A program made the translations under genes and the position numbers. A model generated the notes under the pieces. The model worked only from the letters and a program-made list of their open reading frames with translations, was not told the origin of the DNA and searched no databases. Positions 43,106 through 52,022 of a stretch of DNA of 64,000 bases are shown piece after piece; position 1 is the stretch's first letter; each line of letters opens with the position of its first letter. Source of the stretch: Bradyrhizobium guangxiense (GTDB lineage: Bacteria > Pseudomonadota > Alphaproteobacteria > Rhizobiales > Xanthobacteraceae); NCBI RefSeq assembly GCF_004114915.1, contig NZ_CP022219.1, positions 4,246,501 through 4,310,500 on the forward strand, read 5' to 3'.

Positions 43106-45913
43106 ATGCTCAAAACGGGTCTGCACGAGATGAACGCGCCTGCGATCGACCGAAGCACCTTTCTCTCAACCCTGCCGGCCTCTTCGGCCGATCGAACCGC
43201 GGCATTATGGATCGTCGGCGTTTCCTCGATCCTGTTCGCGCTGGCCGTTCCGTTCGCAGGTATTGCACTACTGCCGGTCCCCGCCTTCGTCGCGAGCTAT
43301 CAATCAGCCCTGGCCGTGAGCGACATCATCACGGCCGCGCTGCTGCTGGCGCAGTTTTCGGTGCTGCGGACCCGCGCGCTGCTGTGGCTGTCGACCGGCT
43401 ACCTGTTCACCGCCGCCGCGGCGCTGGTCCATGCCCTCACCTTCCCCGGCCTGTTCACACCGACCGGGCTGTTTGGCGCCGGCAGCCAGACCACCGTCTG
43501 GCTCTACATGATCTGGCATGGCGTCTTCCCACTGTTCGTGCTGGGCTATGCCTGGCTCAAGGAAAAGGACGGCGGCCCGAGGATCCGGACCGCAACGAGC
43601 AAAGCGATCTACGCGACCGTGATCGGCGTCGTCGCAACCATGGCCGTCTTCACCTGGGTCGTCACTGCCCAGCATGATCTGCTGCCGGTCCTGCTCCGCG
43701 ACGGCCGCTACACCCCGACCATGATCGGGGTCGTGTCCTTCGTGTGGTCGCTGAGCTTCGCCGCCTTGGTTTCGCTGTGGTTCCGGCGCCCACATTCGGT
43801 GATCGACGTCTGGCTCATGGTCGTGATGTGCGCATGGCTGTTCGACATCGCCCTGTCTGCGATCGTCAATGTCGCGCGCTTCGATCTCGGCTTCTACGCC
43901 GGCCGTCTCTATGGTCTCTGCGCGTCGAGCTTCGTGCTCGGGGTGCTGCTGATCGAGAACGTTCGCCTTCAGGCCCGGACGGTGGGCCTTGTCGGCAGGC
44001 TGCGGGAGCAATCGGCGTCGGATCGCGACTTCTATGGCAAGCGTCTTGCGCTGTACGGCGCCGTCGTCGAATCCTCCAACGACGCCATCATCACGAAGAC
44101 GCTCGACGGCATCATCACCGGCTGGAACAAGGCCGCCGAGCATCTGTTCGGCTATTCCGCCGCGGAGGCTGTCGGCAGGTCGATCGACATCATCGTGCCG
44201 CCGGACCGAAAGAGCGAAGTCAGGAGCATCCTCAACCGGATCGCCGGCAACGAGACGATCGCCCAGCACGAGACGGTGCGGATTCGAAAGGATGGCCGCG
44301 CGCTCGACGTCGTGCTGAATGTCTCTCCACTGCGATCGGACAACGGAGAGATCATCGGGGCCTCCAAGATCGCCCACGACATCACCGAGGAGAAGCAGGC
44401 ACAGGAGAAGCTTCGCCGCGAGATCGAGGAGCGCCAGCGCATCTTCGAGACCTCGCAGGACCTGATCCTGGTCACCGACGGTTACGGCAATTTCATCCAG
44501 GTCAGCCCGAGCGTGAAGGACATCCTCGGCTTCAGCCCGGAAGACCTGATCGGGCACAGCGCGACCGAGTTCATCCACCCTGACGACCTCGAGAAGACGC
44601 GGGAGGAGATGCGAGCGGCGCGGCGCGGTGCGATCAAGCGCAGCTTCGAGGCGCGCTACTATCATTACGACGGCCACGAGGTCTCGCTGAACTGGATGGG
44701 CACCTGGTCGGAGCCGGTGAGGCGCCATTTCTTCATCGGTCGCGATCTGACGGAGAAGCAGGCGGCCGAAGCCCAGTTCCGCCAGGTGCAGAAGATGGAC
44801 TCCATCGGCCAGCTCACCGGCGGCGTCGCTCACGACTTCAACAACGTGCTGACCGTCATCACCGGCACGATCGGCATCCTGGCCGACGCGGTCGCCGACC
44901 GGCCGGAGCTTGCTGCGATCACCAAGCTGATCGACGATGCCGCCGAGCGCGGCGCCCAGCTGACCAAGCATCTGCTCGCCTTCGCCCGCAAGCAGCCGCT
45001 CCAGCCGCGCGAGATCGACGTCAATGCGCTGGTGCTCGAAGCCGCCAAGCTGCTCCACCCGACCCTCGGGGAGCAGATCACCATCGTGCCGCAGCTCACC
45101 GAGGATGCCTGGCCGACGCTGGTCGATCCCGGCCAGCTGTCCACGGCGGTCCTTAATCTCGCGCTCAACGCCCGGGACGCCATGCCCGAGGGCGGCACCC
45201 TCGTGCTCGAGACCCGCAACATCTTCCTCGACGACGGCTATGCCAGCATGAACCCCGACGTCGTCGCTGGCAGCTACGTGATGATCGCGGTCAGCGACAC
45301 CGGCTCCGGAATCCCGCCGGAGCTGATCGACCGGGTGTTCGATCCCTTCTTCACCACCAAGGAGGTCGGCAAGGGCACCGGGCTCGGCCTCAGCATGGTA
45401 TTCGGCTTCGTTAAGCAGTCCGGCGGCCACATCAAGATCTACAGCGAGCAAGGCCACGGCACGAGCGTCAAGATCTACCTGCCGCGTTCGAGCGGCGTGC
45501 AGGAAAGCGAGTACGAGGTGCTGCAGAACGCGCCCATCACCGGCGGCGACGAGAAGATCCTGATCGTCGAGGACGATGCGCTGGTGCGGCAATATGTGGT
45601 GACCCAGGTCAAGAGCCTCGGCTACACAGCGCTCGAAGCCGCCAACGCGGCCGAAGCCCTCACCATCATCGACGCCGACCGCGGCATCGACCTGCTCTTC
45701 ACCGACATCATCATGCCCGGCAACATGAACGGCCGTCAGCTGGCCGACGAGGCCGCCCGCCGCCGTCCCGACCTGAAGACGCTGTTCACCTCGGGCTACA
45801 CCGAGAATGCCATCGTCCATCACGGCCGCCTCGATTCCGGCGTGCTGCTGCTGGCAAAGCCCTACCGGAAGACCGAGCTCGCCAAGATGCTCAGAACCGC
45901 GCTCGCCAGTTGA
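43106..45913 (+). CDS. Hybrid histidine kinase with MASE4-like membrane sensor, two PAS domains and receiver
   Basis: A 935-residue protein. The N-terminal 290 residues form about eight membrane helices resembling the MASE4 sensor. PAS 1 follows (about 310-425, NDAIITKTLDGIITGWNKAA), then PAS 2 (about 435-560, QDLILVTDGYGNFIQVSPSV), then HisKA with the phospho-accepting His in GGVAHDFNNVLTVI, then HATPase_c with NLALNARDAMPEGG and DTGSGIPPE and GKGTGLGLSM. A C-terminal receiver (about 810-935) has DLLFTDIIMPGNMNG. The start is ATG 43106 or ATG 43130. It probably senses a membrane or redox cue and passes phosphate to its own receiver and perhaps the divergent single-domain regulator. Confidence 0.92.
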   Translation: MLKTGLHEMNAPAIDRSTFLSTLPASSADRTAALWIVGVSSILFALAVPFAGIALLPVPAFVASYQSALAVSDIITAALLLAQFSVLRTRALLWLSTGYLFTAAAALVHALTFPGLFTPTGLFGAGSQTTVWLYMIWHGVFPLFVLGYAWLKEKDGGPRIRTATSKAIYATVIGVVATMAVFTWVVTAQHDLLPVLLRDGRYTPTMIGVVSFVWSLSFAALVSLWFRRPHSVIDVWLMVVMCAWLFDIALSAIVNVARFDLGFYAGRLYGLCASSFVLGVLLIENVRLQARTVGLVGRLREQSASDRDFYGKRLALYGAVVESSNDAIITKTLDGIITGWNKAAEHLFGYSAAEAVGRSIDIIVPPDRKSEVRSILNRIAGNETIAQHETVRIRKDGRALDVVLNVSPLRSDNGEIIGASKIAHDITEEKQAQEKLRREIEERQRIFETSQDLILVTDGYGNFIQVSPSVKDILGFSPEDLIGHSATEFIHPDDLEKTREEMRAARRGAIKRSFEARYYHYDGHEVSLNWMGTWSEPVRRHFFIGRDLTEKQAAEAQFRQVQKMDSIGQLTGGVAHDFNNVLTVITGTIGILADAVADRPELAAITKLIDDAAERGAQLTKHLLAFARKQPLQPREIDVNALVLEAAKLLHPTLGEQITIVPQLTEDAWPTLVDPGQLSTAVLNLALNARDAMPEGGTLVLETRNIFLDDGYASMNPDVVAGSYVMIAVSDTGSGIPPELIDRVFDPFFTTKEVGKGTGLGLSMVFGFVKQSGGHIKIYSEQGHGTSVKIYLPRSSGVQESEYEVLQNAPITGGDEKILIVEDDALVRQYVVTQVKSLGYTALEAANAAEALTIIDADRGIDLLFTDIIMPGNMNGRQLADEAARRRPDLKTLFTSGYTENAIVHHGRLDSGVLLLAKPYRKTELAKMLRTALAS

Positions 45914-45971
45914 GCCCGCGGCGGCCCTGAGCTATCGCAGACCGCGAACCGCACTCAACGACGAGGCCGCC

Positions 45972-46967
45972 TTGAATAATTCGCTCACCGATATTGCCGG
46001 CGTCCGCGTCGGCCATGCCGAAGATGCGAAAGTGGCCTCCGGCACGACCGCGATCATTTTCGACCAGCCGGCGGTCGCGGCGATCGACGTCCGCGGCGGC
46101 GGTCCCGGCACGCGCGAAGACGCGCTGCTCGATCTCGCCAACACCGTCGAGCGCGTCGACGCGATCGCGCTGTCGGGCGGTTCCGCCTTTGGCCTCGACA
46201 CCGGCGGCGGCGTGCAGGCCTGGCTCGCCGAGCAGGGCCGCGGCCACCGGGTTCGCGAAGCGCTGATCCCGATCGTGCCGGGCGCGATCCTGTTCGACCT
46301 GCTCAACGGGGGCGACAAGGCCTGGGGCCGCTTCTCGCCCTACCGCGACCTCGGCTACGCCGCGGCAGCCGCCGCGGGCACCGAGTTCGCACTCGGCAGC
46401 GTCGGCGCCGGCCTCGGCGCCACCACCGCAACGTTCAAGGGCGGGCTCGGCTCGGCCTCGGCGGGGACAGCTGATGGCGTCAAGGTCGCGGCGATCGTCG
46501 CCGTCAACGCCGTCGGCAGCGTCACCGTGGGCAACGGTCCCTGGTTCTGGGCGGCACCGTTCGAATTGGCCGGCGAGTTCGGCGGCCGCGGCCTGCCCGA
46601 CGCGTTCACCGACGACATGCTGCGCATGCGCATCAAAGGTGGGCCGGCAGCAACCGCGCGCGAGAACACGACGATCGGCGCCGTCGTCACCGATGCGGTG
46701 CTGACCAAGCCCCAGGCCAAGCGGCTGGCGATGATCGCACACACCGGCTTCGCCCGCGCGATCTATCCGGTGCACGCGCCGACCGACGGCGATGTGCTGT
46801 TTGCTGCCGCAACCGGGGAGAAGCCGATCGATCCGCTGGTCGGCCTCACCGAGCTCGGCACCGTCGCGGCCAACGTGGTGGCGCGAGCGATAGCCCGCGG
46901 CGTGTACAGTGCGGCAGCTCTGCCGTTCCCGGGGGCGCAGCCGGCCTGGAAGGACAGATTCGGTTAG
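45972..46967 (+). CDS. P1 family (DmpA/S58) self-processing aminopeptidase
   Basis: A 331-residue Ntn-hydrolase-like peptidase of the P1/DmpA family. Family blocks are LTDIAGVRVGHAED, VRGGGPGTREDALLD, ALSGGSAFGLDTGGGV and the autocleavage region ENTTIGAVVTDAVL, where the Thr should become the new N-terminal nucleophile. It is expected to cleave N-terminal residues from peptides, amides or nylon-like oligomers. No ATG is available; TTG 45972 with ACGAGG just upstream was chosen. It follows the kinase gene by 58 bases. Confidence 0.87.
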   Translation: MNNSLTDIAGVRVGHAEDAKVASGTTAIIFDQPAVAAIDVRGGGPGTREDALLDLANTVERVDAIALSGGSAFGLDTGGGVQAWLAEQGRGHRVREALIPIVPGAILFDLLNGGDKAWGRFSPYRDLGYAAAAAAGTEFALGSVGAGLGATTATFKGGLGSASAGTADGVKVAAIVAVNAVGSVTVGNGPWFWAAPFELAGEFGGRGLPDAFTDDMLRMRIKGGPAATARENTTIGAVVTDAVLTKPQAKRLAMIAHTGFARAIYPVHAPTDGDVLFAAATGEKPIDPLVGLTELGTVAANVVARAIARGVYSAAALPFPGAQPAWKDRFG

Positions 46968-47020
46968 AAACGAAACGGCCGATACGGCGTTGTCTCGGCA
47001 CCATCCCCAGATGTACCGCC

Positions 47021-47233
47021 ATGCCGTCTTCCGTGATCCGGTTTTTCCGCTATGCGCCCGACACGCGGGAGCTGAAGGTGACTTTCGTCAGCGGACGCCT
47101 CTATGTCTATGAGGACGTTCCACCCGAGGTCGCTGCAGCATTCCAGGAAGCGCGCGCAAAAGGAGTGTTCTTCAACCACGAAATCCGTGACCGGTATGTC
47201 TACCGTGACATCACGCGCGCGTATGCCGGCTAA
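47021..47233 (+). CDS. KTSC domain protein
   Basis: A 70-residue protein made of one KTSC domain: VIRFFRYAPDTRELKVTFVS, LYVYEDVPPEVAAAF and AKGVFFNHEIRDRYVY. The domain is named for its conserved Lys, Thr, Ser, Cys positions; it occurs alone or with nucleic-acid-linked enzymes and has no fixed function. Length is normal for stand-alone copies. The gene is convergent with the EF-hand gene 13 bases away. Confidence 0.85.
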   Translation: MPSSVIRFFRYAPDTRELKVTFVSGRLYVYEDVPPEVAAAFQEARAKGVFFNHEIRDRYVYRDITRAYAG

Positions 47234-47246
47234 TCTCGGATGCCGC

Positions 47247-48035
47247 TCACACGCTCATCGACATCGACGAGCCGGCAGCCGCCGAAGAGCCCTGCCCGTG
47301 CCCGCCTTGCTGCTGCATCAATTGTGCAAACAGATCGTAAGCCGAGTTACGTGAGGAGCTGGAGGCGCCCGGCACCGTCGTCGACATCTTGAAGCCGTCG
47401 GCATAGGTGACGGTGGTGGTGGTCGAACCATCGGCGTTGGTCGTCGTGGTCGAGGTCGATCCGCCGCCCGACGAGGACTCCGAGCCACCGCCGGAAGCAT
47501 CGCCCGCGCCGTGAGCGTGCTGGCCGCGGTGACCGCTCTTCAGCGCCTTCGACATCTCGTCCAGGCTGACGCTGCCGTCCGCATTCGAATCCAGCTTGGA
47601 GAACACGTCGTCGGCCTGCGCGAGGTTGGTGCCGCCGGCGCCGAGCGCGTCCTCGAACTCGGACTTGGTGATGCTGCCGTCGCCGTCCGCATCGATCAGC
47701 GAGAACAGATCCTTGAGTGCGGCATTCCGGCCTTGCGGCGTCGAGGAGGTCGCGCTCGACGAGGTCGAAGTCGTCGCGCTGCCGGTGCCGTCCGACGATT
47801 GGCTCTGCGCCGCAAACAGCGCGTTCATCGTCTCCGGCGAGATCTGCGGATATTTGCCCGAATTGACCGACGAGGTCGCGCCGCTGGTCGGGCTGTTGCT
47901 GCCGCTGTCGATCGCGAACGGATTGGTCGCGCCCTGCGCCGCCCCCGCCTTGTGCGTCGACGAGGACGATTTCGAGTTCGTCAGCGACTGGATCGCGTCG
48001 AGTGCGCTCGATACGGCACCAAGGGCAAACAACAT
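47247..48035 (-). CDS. EF-hand domain protein
   Basis: A 262-residue protein. Two calcium-binding EF-hand loops are complete: DADGDGSITKSE and DSNADGSVSLDE (about 112-160). They are flanked by Ser/Thr/Gly-rich low-complexity segments, including SGGGSTSTTTTNADGSTTTT. There is no clear signal peptide: the N-terminus is only mildly hydrophobic (MLFALGAVSSALDAIQSL). Such proteins are common in Bradyrhizobium and probably act as secreted or surface calcium-binding proteins, but export is not shown. ATG 48035 has TTGGAG upstream. Confidence 0.85.
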   Translation of the reverse strand: MLFALGAVSSALDAIQSLTNSKSSSSTHKAGAAQGATNPFAIDSGSNSPTSGATSSVNSGKYPQISPETMNALFAAQSQSSDGTGSATTSTSSSATSSTPQGRNAALKDLFSLIDADGDGSITKSEFEDALGAGGTNLAQADDVFSKLDSNADGSVSLDEMSKALKSGHRGQHAHGAGDASGGGSESSSGGGSTSTTTTNADGSTTTTVTYADGFKMSTTVPGASSSSRNSAYDLFAQLMQQQGGHGQGSSAAAGSSMSMSV

Positions 48036-48286
48036 TGCACAACTCCAACCCGTGCGGCATGCCGCGGCCAATGTTCTGCAGCTGATGTCAGCAAGCGTCG
48101 TGCCAGCGCAAAAAGCTCAATGAAATCCGCCGCCGCCGCGCCTTGGACGGCCTGGAAACACCGGCAATTCGTGCCGGTCACGGCAGAAATTTCCGCCCAC
48201 AGGAAGCACGCCTCCCCTGCATTGCCCGCCATGGAGGCCCATGTTAGGCGAGGCCATCCTTCACGGCCGCCACGGGAAACCGCGCC

Positions 48287-48988
48287 ATGACCCAAGCCTT
48301 CGCCCCCCCCCCCCTGGCCATCGCGTCCTCGATCCTGGCCTCGGACTTCTCCAGGCTCGGCGAGGAGGTGCGCAGCGTCGATGCCGCCGGCGCCGACTGG
48401 ATCCATCTCGACGTAATGGACGGTCACTTCGTTCCCAATATCTCCTACGGTCCCGACGTCATCAAGGCGATGCGCCCGCACACGAAGAAGATCTTCGACG
48501 CGCATCTGATGATCTCGCCGTGCGACCCCTATCTCGAGGCCTTCGCCAAAGCCGGCTGCGACCACATCACCGTGCATGCGGAGGCCGGCCCCCATCTGCA
48601 CCGTTCGCTGCAGGCGATCCGCGCGCTCGGCAAGAAGGCCGGCGTCTCGCTCAATCCCGGCACGCCGATCAGCGCGCTCGAATATGTCCTCGATCTCGTC
48701 GACCTCGTGCTGGTGATGTCGGTCAATCCCGGCTTCGGCGGCCAGGCCTTCATTCCATCCGCGATCGCAAAGATCCGCGACATCCGCGCAATGACGGCGG
48801 GGCGGCCCATCGATATCGAGGTCGACGGCGGCGTCGGACCCGATGTGGCCGGCGCACTCGCCGCGGCCGGCGCCAACGCCTTCGTCGCCGGCACGTCCGT
48901 CTTCAGGGGCGGCACGCTGGAGGCCTACAAGAGCAACATCGCCGCGATCCGCAACGCGGCGCTGCAGGCGCGCGGCGAAGCGATTTGA
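48287..48988 (+). CDS. rpe: Ribulose-phosphate 3-epimerase
   Basis: A 233-residue TIM-barrel enzyme of the pentose phosphate and Calvin cycles. Family blocks are [34 protein letters not shown] (metal-binding His and Asp), [16 protein letters not shown] and [15 protein letters not shown] (catalytic Asp). The N-terminal codons 6-10 contain a run of 12 C bases (48303-48314) encoding three Pro, immediately before the conserved barrel; a single-base slip would shift the frame. The enzyme is otherwise normal. Confidence 0.95.
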   Translation: MTQAFAPPPLAIASSILASDFSRLGEEVRSVDAAGADWIHLDVMDGHFVPNISYGPDVIKAMRPHTKKIFDAHLMISPCDPYLEAFAKAGCDHITVHAEAGPHLHRSLQAIRALGKKAGVSLNPGTPISALEYVLDLVDLVLVMSVNPGFGGQAFIPSAIAKIRDIRAMTAGRPIDIEVDGGVGPDVAGALAAAGANAFVAGTSVFRGGTLEAYKSNIAAIRNAALQARGEAI

Positions 48989-49153
48989 GCTGGATCTGGC
49001 CTTACGGCCGGACGACGGAAAATCCCGCGGCACCTACGGGTGTTGCAGCGCGCAATGCCTAAAATTGCAGTCGTGATCCGTACTCATCCGGACTTCACTG
49101 ATTCGCGCAAATCATCGCAAGTGAGTCCTGCCTGCTTTTGACGGGAGGACATC

Positions 49154-49297
49154 ATGACGACGACCCTGGTTTGGACTGGCGTAGCGTTGTGGTTAGGGTT
49201 CAATGCGGCGATCGTGGCCCGCGGCCTCTACGCGGCGCGACCGGTGAAGGCCGTGGCTTCCGCCCGCATCATCCATCTTCATCGTCGCCGGGGCTGA
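49154..49297 (+). CDS. Very small membrane protein, 47 residues
   Basis: The reading frame MTTTLVWTGVALWLGFNAAI continues through VARGLYAARPVKAVASA and ends in a basic tail HLHRRRG. One membrane segment (about 4-20) is followed by a positively charged cytoplasmic end. The start has a strong GGGAGG site (49143-49148). Two further small frames follow on the same strand. No family was recognised; the good ribosome site and the hydrophobic-basic layout support a real gene. Confidence 0.6.
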   Translation: MTTTLVWTGVALWLGFNAAIVARGLYAARPVKAVASARIIHLHRRRG

Positions 49298-49302
49298 GCG
49301 CC

Positions 49303-49482
49303 ATGCAGATGCCGCTCGTGAAGCGCCAGCCGAAACGCAGGTGCCGGATCCCGCGTCGCCCGCACCCGGGCCTCGATTATTTCTTCGGCCGCCTCGATCG
49401 CGCCGATGGCACGCTGGACGACGATGCCGGGCTCGACAATTCGGACCTCGACCATTCGTTCGCTTCGCAACGCCGACACTGA
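49303..49482 (+). CDS. Possible small basic/acidic protein, 59 residues
   Basis: A reading frame starting MQMPLVKRQPKRRCRIPRRP and ending in an acidic half (GTLDDDAGLDNSDLDHSF). It begins 5 bases after the previous small gene and precedes the zinc-ribbon-like gene. The ribosome site is weak. The split into a basic N-half and acidic C-half is suggestive but not diagnostic. Confidence 0.35.
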   Translation: MQMPLVKRQPKRRCRIPRRPHPGLDYFFGRLDRADGTLDDDAGLDNSDLDHSFASQRRH

Positions 49483-49504
49483 GACTTCGTTACCGGACCG
49501 CCCC

Positions 49505-49696
49505 ATGAAACCGCACTGCCCGAACTGTCTCAAGGAAATGACCAAGGCACCCGCGTCGCGTAACCTGTTCAATTGCGAGCCCTGCCGCGAGATCATCCAG
49601 TATTTCGGCGGCAGCGCGGATCACGGCGAACCCGGCCCGCAATTCGCCTGGCCGATCCGCCGCAAGCGCGTCGCCCACACCGTTCACGCAGCCTGA
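49505..49696 (+). CDS. Small zinc-ribbon-like protein, 63 residues
   Basis: The frame MKPHCPNCLKEMTKAPASRN continues NLFNCEPCREIIQYFGG and ends in a basic tail PIRRKRVAHTVHAA. The CPNC and CEPC pairs, 17 residues apart, form a likely four-Cys zinc knuckle, as in small regulatory or RNA-binding proteins. ATG 49505 was chosen over longer in-frame starts because the motif then begins at residue 5. It converges with the kinase gene 22 bases downstream. Confidence 0.6.
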   Translation: MKPHCPNCLKEMTKAPASRNLFNCEPCREIIQYFGGSADHGEPGPQFAWPIRRKRVAHTVHAA

Positions 49697-49718
49697 TCCG
49701 GGCGCCGGACGCGCGGCC

Positions 49719-51158
49719 TTATCCGGCCATCTTGCCGGCGTCAGTCTCACCGACATCTCCCGCCATCCGCGGCGGCCTGACCACGGTGACGGTGCAGCTC
49801 GCCTCCGAGGCCACCTTGGCCGAGACGCTGCCGAGCAGCGTGCGGCGGAACGAGCTCTGCCGCGCGCCGATGATGACGTGGTCGACCTGGTTGACCTCGG
49901 CGAACTCCAGGATCGCGGCGGCGGGATCGACCGCCTCCAGCACATGGGCCGACAGCCGGCTTTCGTCGAGCTTCAGCGGCGTCGCCCAATGCCTGAGCGC
50001 GACCAGGCGGTCGATATGTTTGTTGGACCCCTGCTCGTCCAGGGTACGGTCGATCGCGATCCGGTTCAGCTTGAGCACGTTGACGCAGGCAAGCCGCGCT
50101 GACGGCAAGGTGGCTAGGATGCGTTCGGTGGTGACGCGCAGCGCCTCGTTCAGCTCCGGCGCACCTTCCACCGTGTCGAGCGCAACAGCGAGGATCGGGC
50201 TCGACGCGATCTGGGCCGCGACATCCGATTTCGCGCGCGGTGCCATGACGCCCTGATTGAAACGGCGCCGCCAGGCGACGCCGAGGGAATCGCGCTTGAG
50301 CCGCTCCGCGCGCGCGGTGAGCTTGACCTGGTCCGGATGGGCAAGATCGAAGGCGAGCTGGGATGCCGTCGGATAGCGCCACACCGGCTCGATCTCGAGA
50401 CACCGCAACACCACCTCCTGAAGCCAGGGCGGATAGTCGGCGCGGAGCTTGCGTGGCGGATGCGGATCGCGCCACAGCCGGCGCCGCATCGCACGCAAGG
50501 TCTCGCCCTCGCCGAACGGCCGCTCGCCCGTGGTGAAGAAATAGAGCAGCACGCCGAGCGAGAACAGATCGCTGCGCGGATCGTCGCGCACCCCCGACAG
50601 CCGCTCGGGCGCCATGTAGGGGGCGGTGCCGTAAGGCAGGCGGAATTCCTCCTGCAACAGATCCGGCAGATGGTTGTGATGCGACAGGCCGTAGTCGATC
50701 AGCACCGCCTCGCCGCTGTCGCGGAACATGATGCTGCTCGGCTTGATGTCGTGATGGATCACGTTCTGCCGGTGCAGGTCGGCCAGCGCGGTTGCGATCC
50801 TGGCGACGAGCAGCCGCGCTTCGTCATAAGGCAGCGGCAGCTCGGACAGCCGCTTGTAGAGCGTGGCGCCGCCAATGCGCTCGATCACGACGTAGGCCTG
50901 GCGCGCGAAATCGCCGGTGCCGAAACAGGTCGGGACGTGCGGCCCCGCGAGCCGCGGCAGGATCATCATCTCCATCTCGAAGGAGACGATCGCGGCGGGG
51001 GCCTCGCCCTCCGACACCCGCGGTATCTTCATCAGCAGGGGCACGTCGATGCCGGGATGGGTAACCGTCCACAGCGTCGCCATGCCGCCGGCATGAACGC
51101 ATTCACCGATGGTGTAGCCGTCGATCTCCGCGCCGGATTTGACCAGTGATTTCGGCAT
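49719..51158 (-). CDS. Ser/Thr protein kinase fused to a universal stress protein domain
   Basis: A 479-residue protein. The N-terminal Hanks-type kinase domain (about 12-280) has a glycine-loop-like ECVHAGGMATLW, the ATP-binding Lys in LLMKIPRV, catalytic loop HHDIKPSSIMF (HRD is HHD, Asp kept) and metal-binding DYG for DFG. TAPYMAPERLSG follows, with Asp in RSDLFSLGVLLYFF. The C-terminal part (about 315-470) is a UspA fold with ILAVALDT and VIIGARQSSFRRTLLGSVSA; the UspA ATP loop G-x2-G has Gln for the second Gly. The fusion suggests stress-controlled phosphorylation. It lies 6 bases after the metallophosphoesterase gene, a possible opposing phosphatase. Confidence 0.9.
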   Translation of the reverse strand: MPKSLVKSGAEIDGYTIGECVHAGGMATLWTVTHPGIDVPLLMKIPRVSEGEAPAAIVSFEMEMMILPRLAGPHVPTCFGTGDFARQAYVVIERIGGATLYKRLSELPLPYDEARLLVARIATALADLHRQNVIHHDIKPSSIMFRDSGEAVLIDYGLSHHNHLPDLLQEEFRLPYGTAPYMAPERLSGVRDDPRSDLFSLGVLLYFFTTGERPFGEGETLRAMRRRLWRDPHPPRKLRADYPPWLQEVVLRCLEIEPVWRYPTASQLAFDLAHPDQVKLTARAERLKRDSLGVAWRRRFNQGVMAPRAKSDVAAQIASSPILAVALDTVEGAPELNEALRVTTERILATLPSARLACVNVLKLNRIAIDRTLDEQGSNKHIDRLVALRHWATPLKLDESRLSAHVLEAVDPAAAILEFAEVNQVDHVIIGARQSSFRRTLLGSVSAKVASEASCTVTVVRPPRMAGDVGETDAGKMAG

Positions 51159-51164
51159 CGACCT

Positions 51165-51905
51165 CTAGCGCCCCTGCGACAGCCGGTCGGCAAGCCAGTG
51201 CGGCAGACCGTTGTCGCGAATTCTGCCCGCTGCGGTCGCGACGTCATAGGGCGCGCGGCAATAGGTGATCTGACACGACTCGGTATCGAACAACACGAAG
51301 GCCGCCGACGGATCACCGTCGCGGGGCTGCCCGACCGAGCCGAGCACGGCGAGCCATTGCCGTCCGCGCAGGAGCTGTACCGGGACGTCGGTCTTCGGCA
51401 CGAAGCTCGTCATCTTCGCCGTCACCGACATCGAATAGAGTGCGGGACGATGGATATGGCCGCAGAACGTGACATGGGCGGGCGTGGCGATCAGGCTCTT
51501 GGCGGCGTCCACCGTGGAGCGGACATAGTGCCAGCGCTGGGGGTGAGAGGCTTCCGAATGCACGAACAGGCGATCGCCGTCGTCCACCAGCATCGGCAAT
51601 TCGGCCAGGAAGCGGCGCTGCGCGGCGTCGAGCCGGCCACGGGTCCATTCGATCGCAATCTGCGCCTCGGCATTCATCGTCTCGGCCGAGGAATTGACCG
51701 CCTGATCATGATTGCCGCGCACGGCGATGGCTCCCCGGGCAACGAGCTCCATCGCGGTATCCACCACCCATTCCGGATCGGCACCATAGCCGACGAAGTC
51801 GCCGAGCAGGACGAACTGCTCCGCGCCATGCGTCCGCGCCACCTTCAGGCACGCCTCGAACGCCTGCCGGTTGCCGTGAATATCCGAGAAGACAGCTAGG
51901 AGCAC
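51165..51905 (-). CDS. Metallophosphoesterase (PP2A-like/YfcE-like calcineurin fold)
   Basis: A 246-residue enzyme with a full dimetal phosphoesterase core: FSDIHGNRQAF, GDFVGYGADPEW, VRGNHDQAV, VHSEASHPQRW and CGHIHRPALY. GTG 51905 is the start; upstream GGAGG repeats support it, and no ATG is better placed. It is co-directional and 6 bases from a Ser/Thr kinase gene, so it may be the phosphatase reversing that kinase, as PrpC-type enzymes do elsewhere, although it belongs to a different family. The substrate is inferred, not known. Confidence 0.88.
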   Translation of the reverse strand: MLLAVFSDIHGNRQAFEACLKVARTHGAEQFVLLGDFVGYGADPEWVVDTAMELVARGAIAVRGNHDQAVNSSAETMNAEAQIAIEWTRGRLDAAQRRFLAELPMLVDDGDRLFVHSEASHPQRWHYVRSTVDAAKSLIATPAHVTFCGHIHRPALYSMSVTAKMTSFVPKTDVPVQLLRGRQWLAVLGSVGQPRDGDPSAAFVLFDTESCQITYCRAPYDVATAAGRIRDNGLPHWLADRLSQGR

Positions 51906-52022
51906 GCATCCTCCACCCTCCAATTCTTATTGAAGTCCGATAAGGCCAAATTGAGGGAGGTCAAGAACATGCGCCAGCGCGGCGCCGTTGACCAGCGCCG
52001 CCCTGCGGGGATGGTGAAGAGC

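Noticed and set aside
43304-45823. An 839-residue frame antisense to the hybrid kinase
   Set aside because: Low-complexity charged composition and exact overlap with a gene of clear domain order mark it as a GC-bias shadow.
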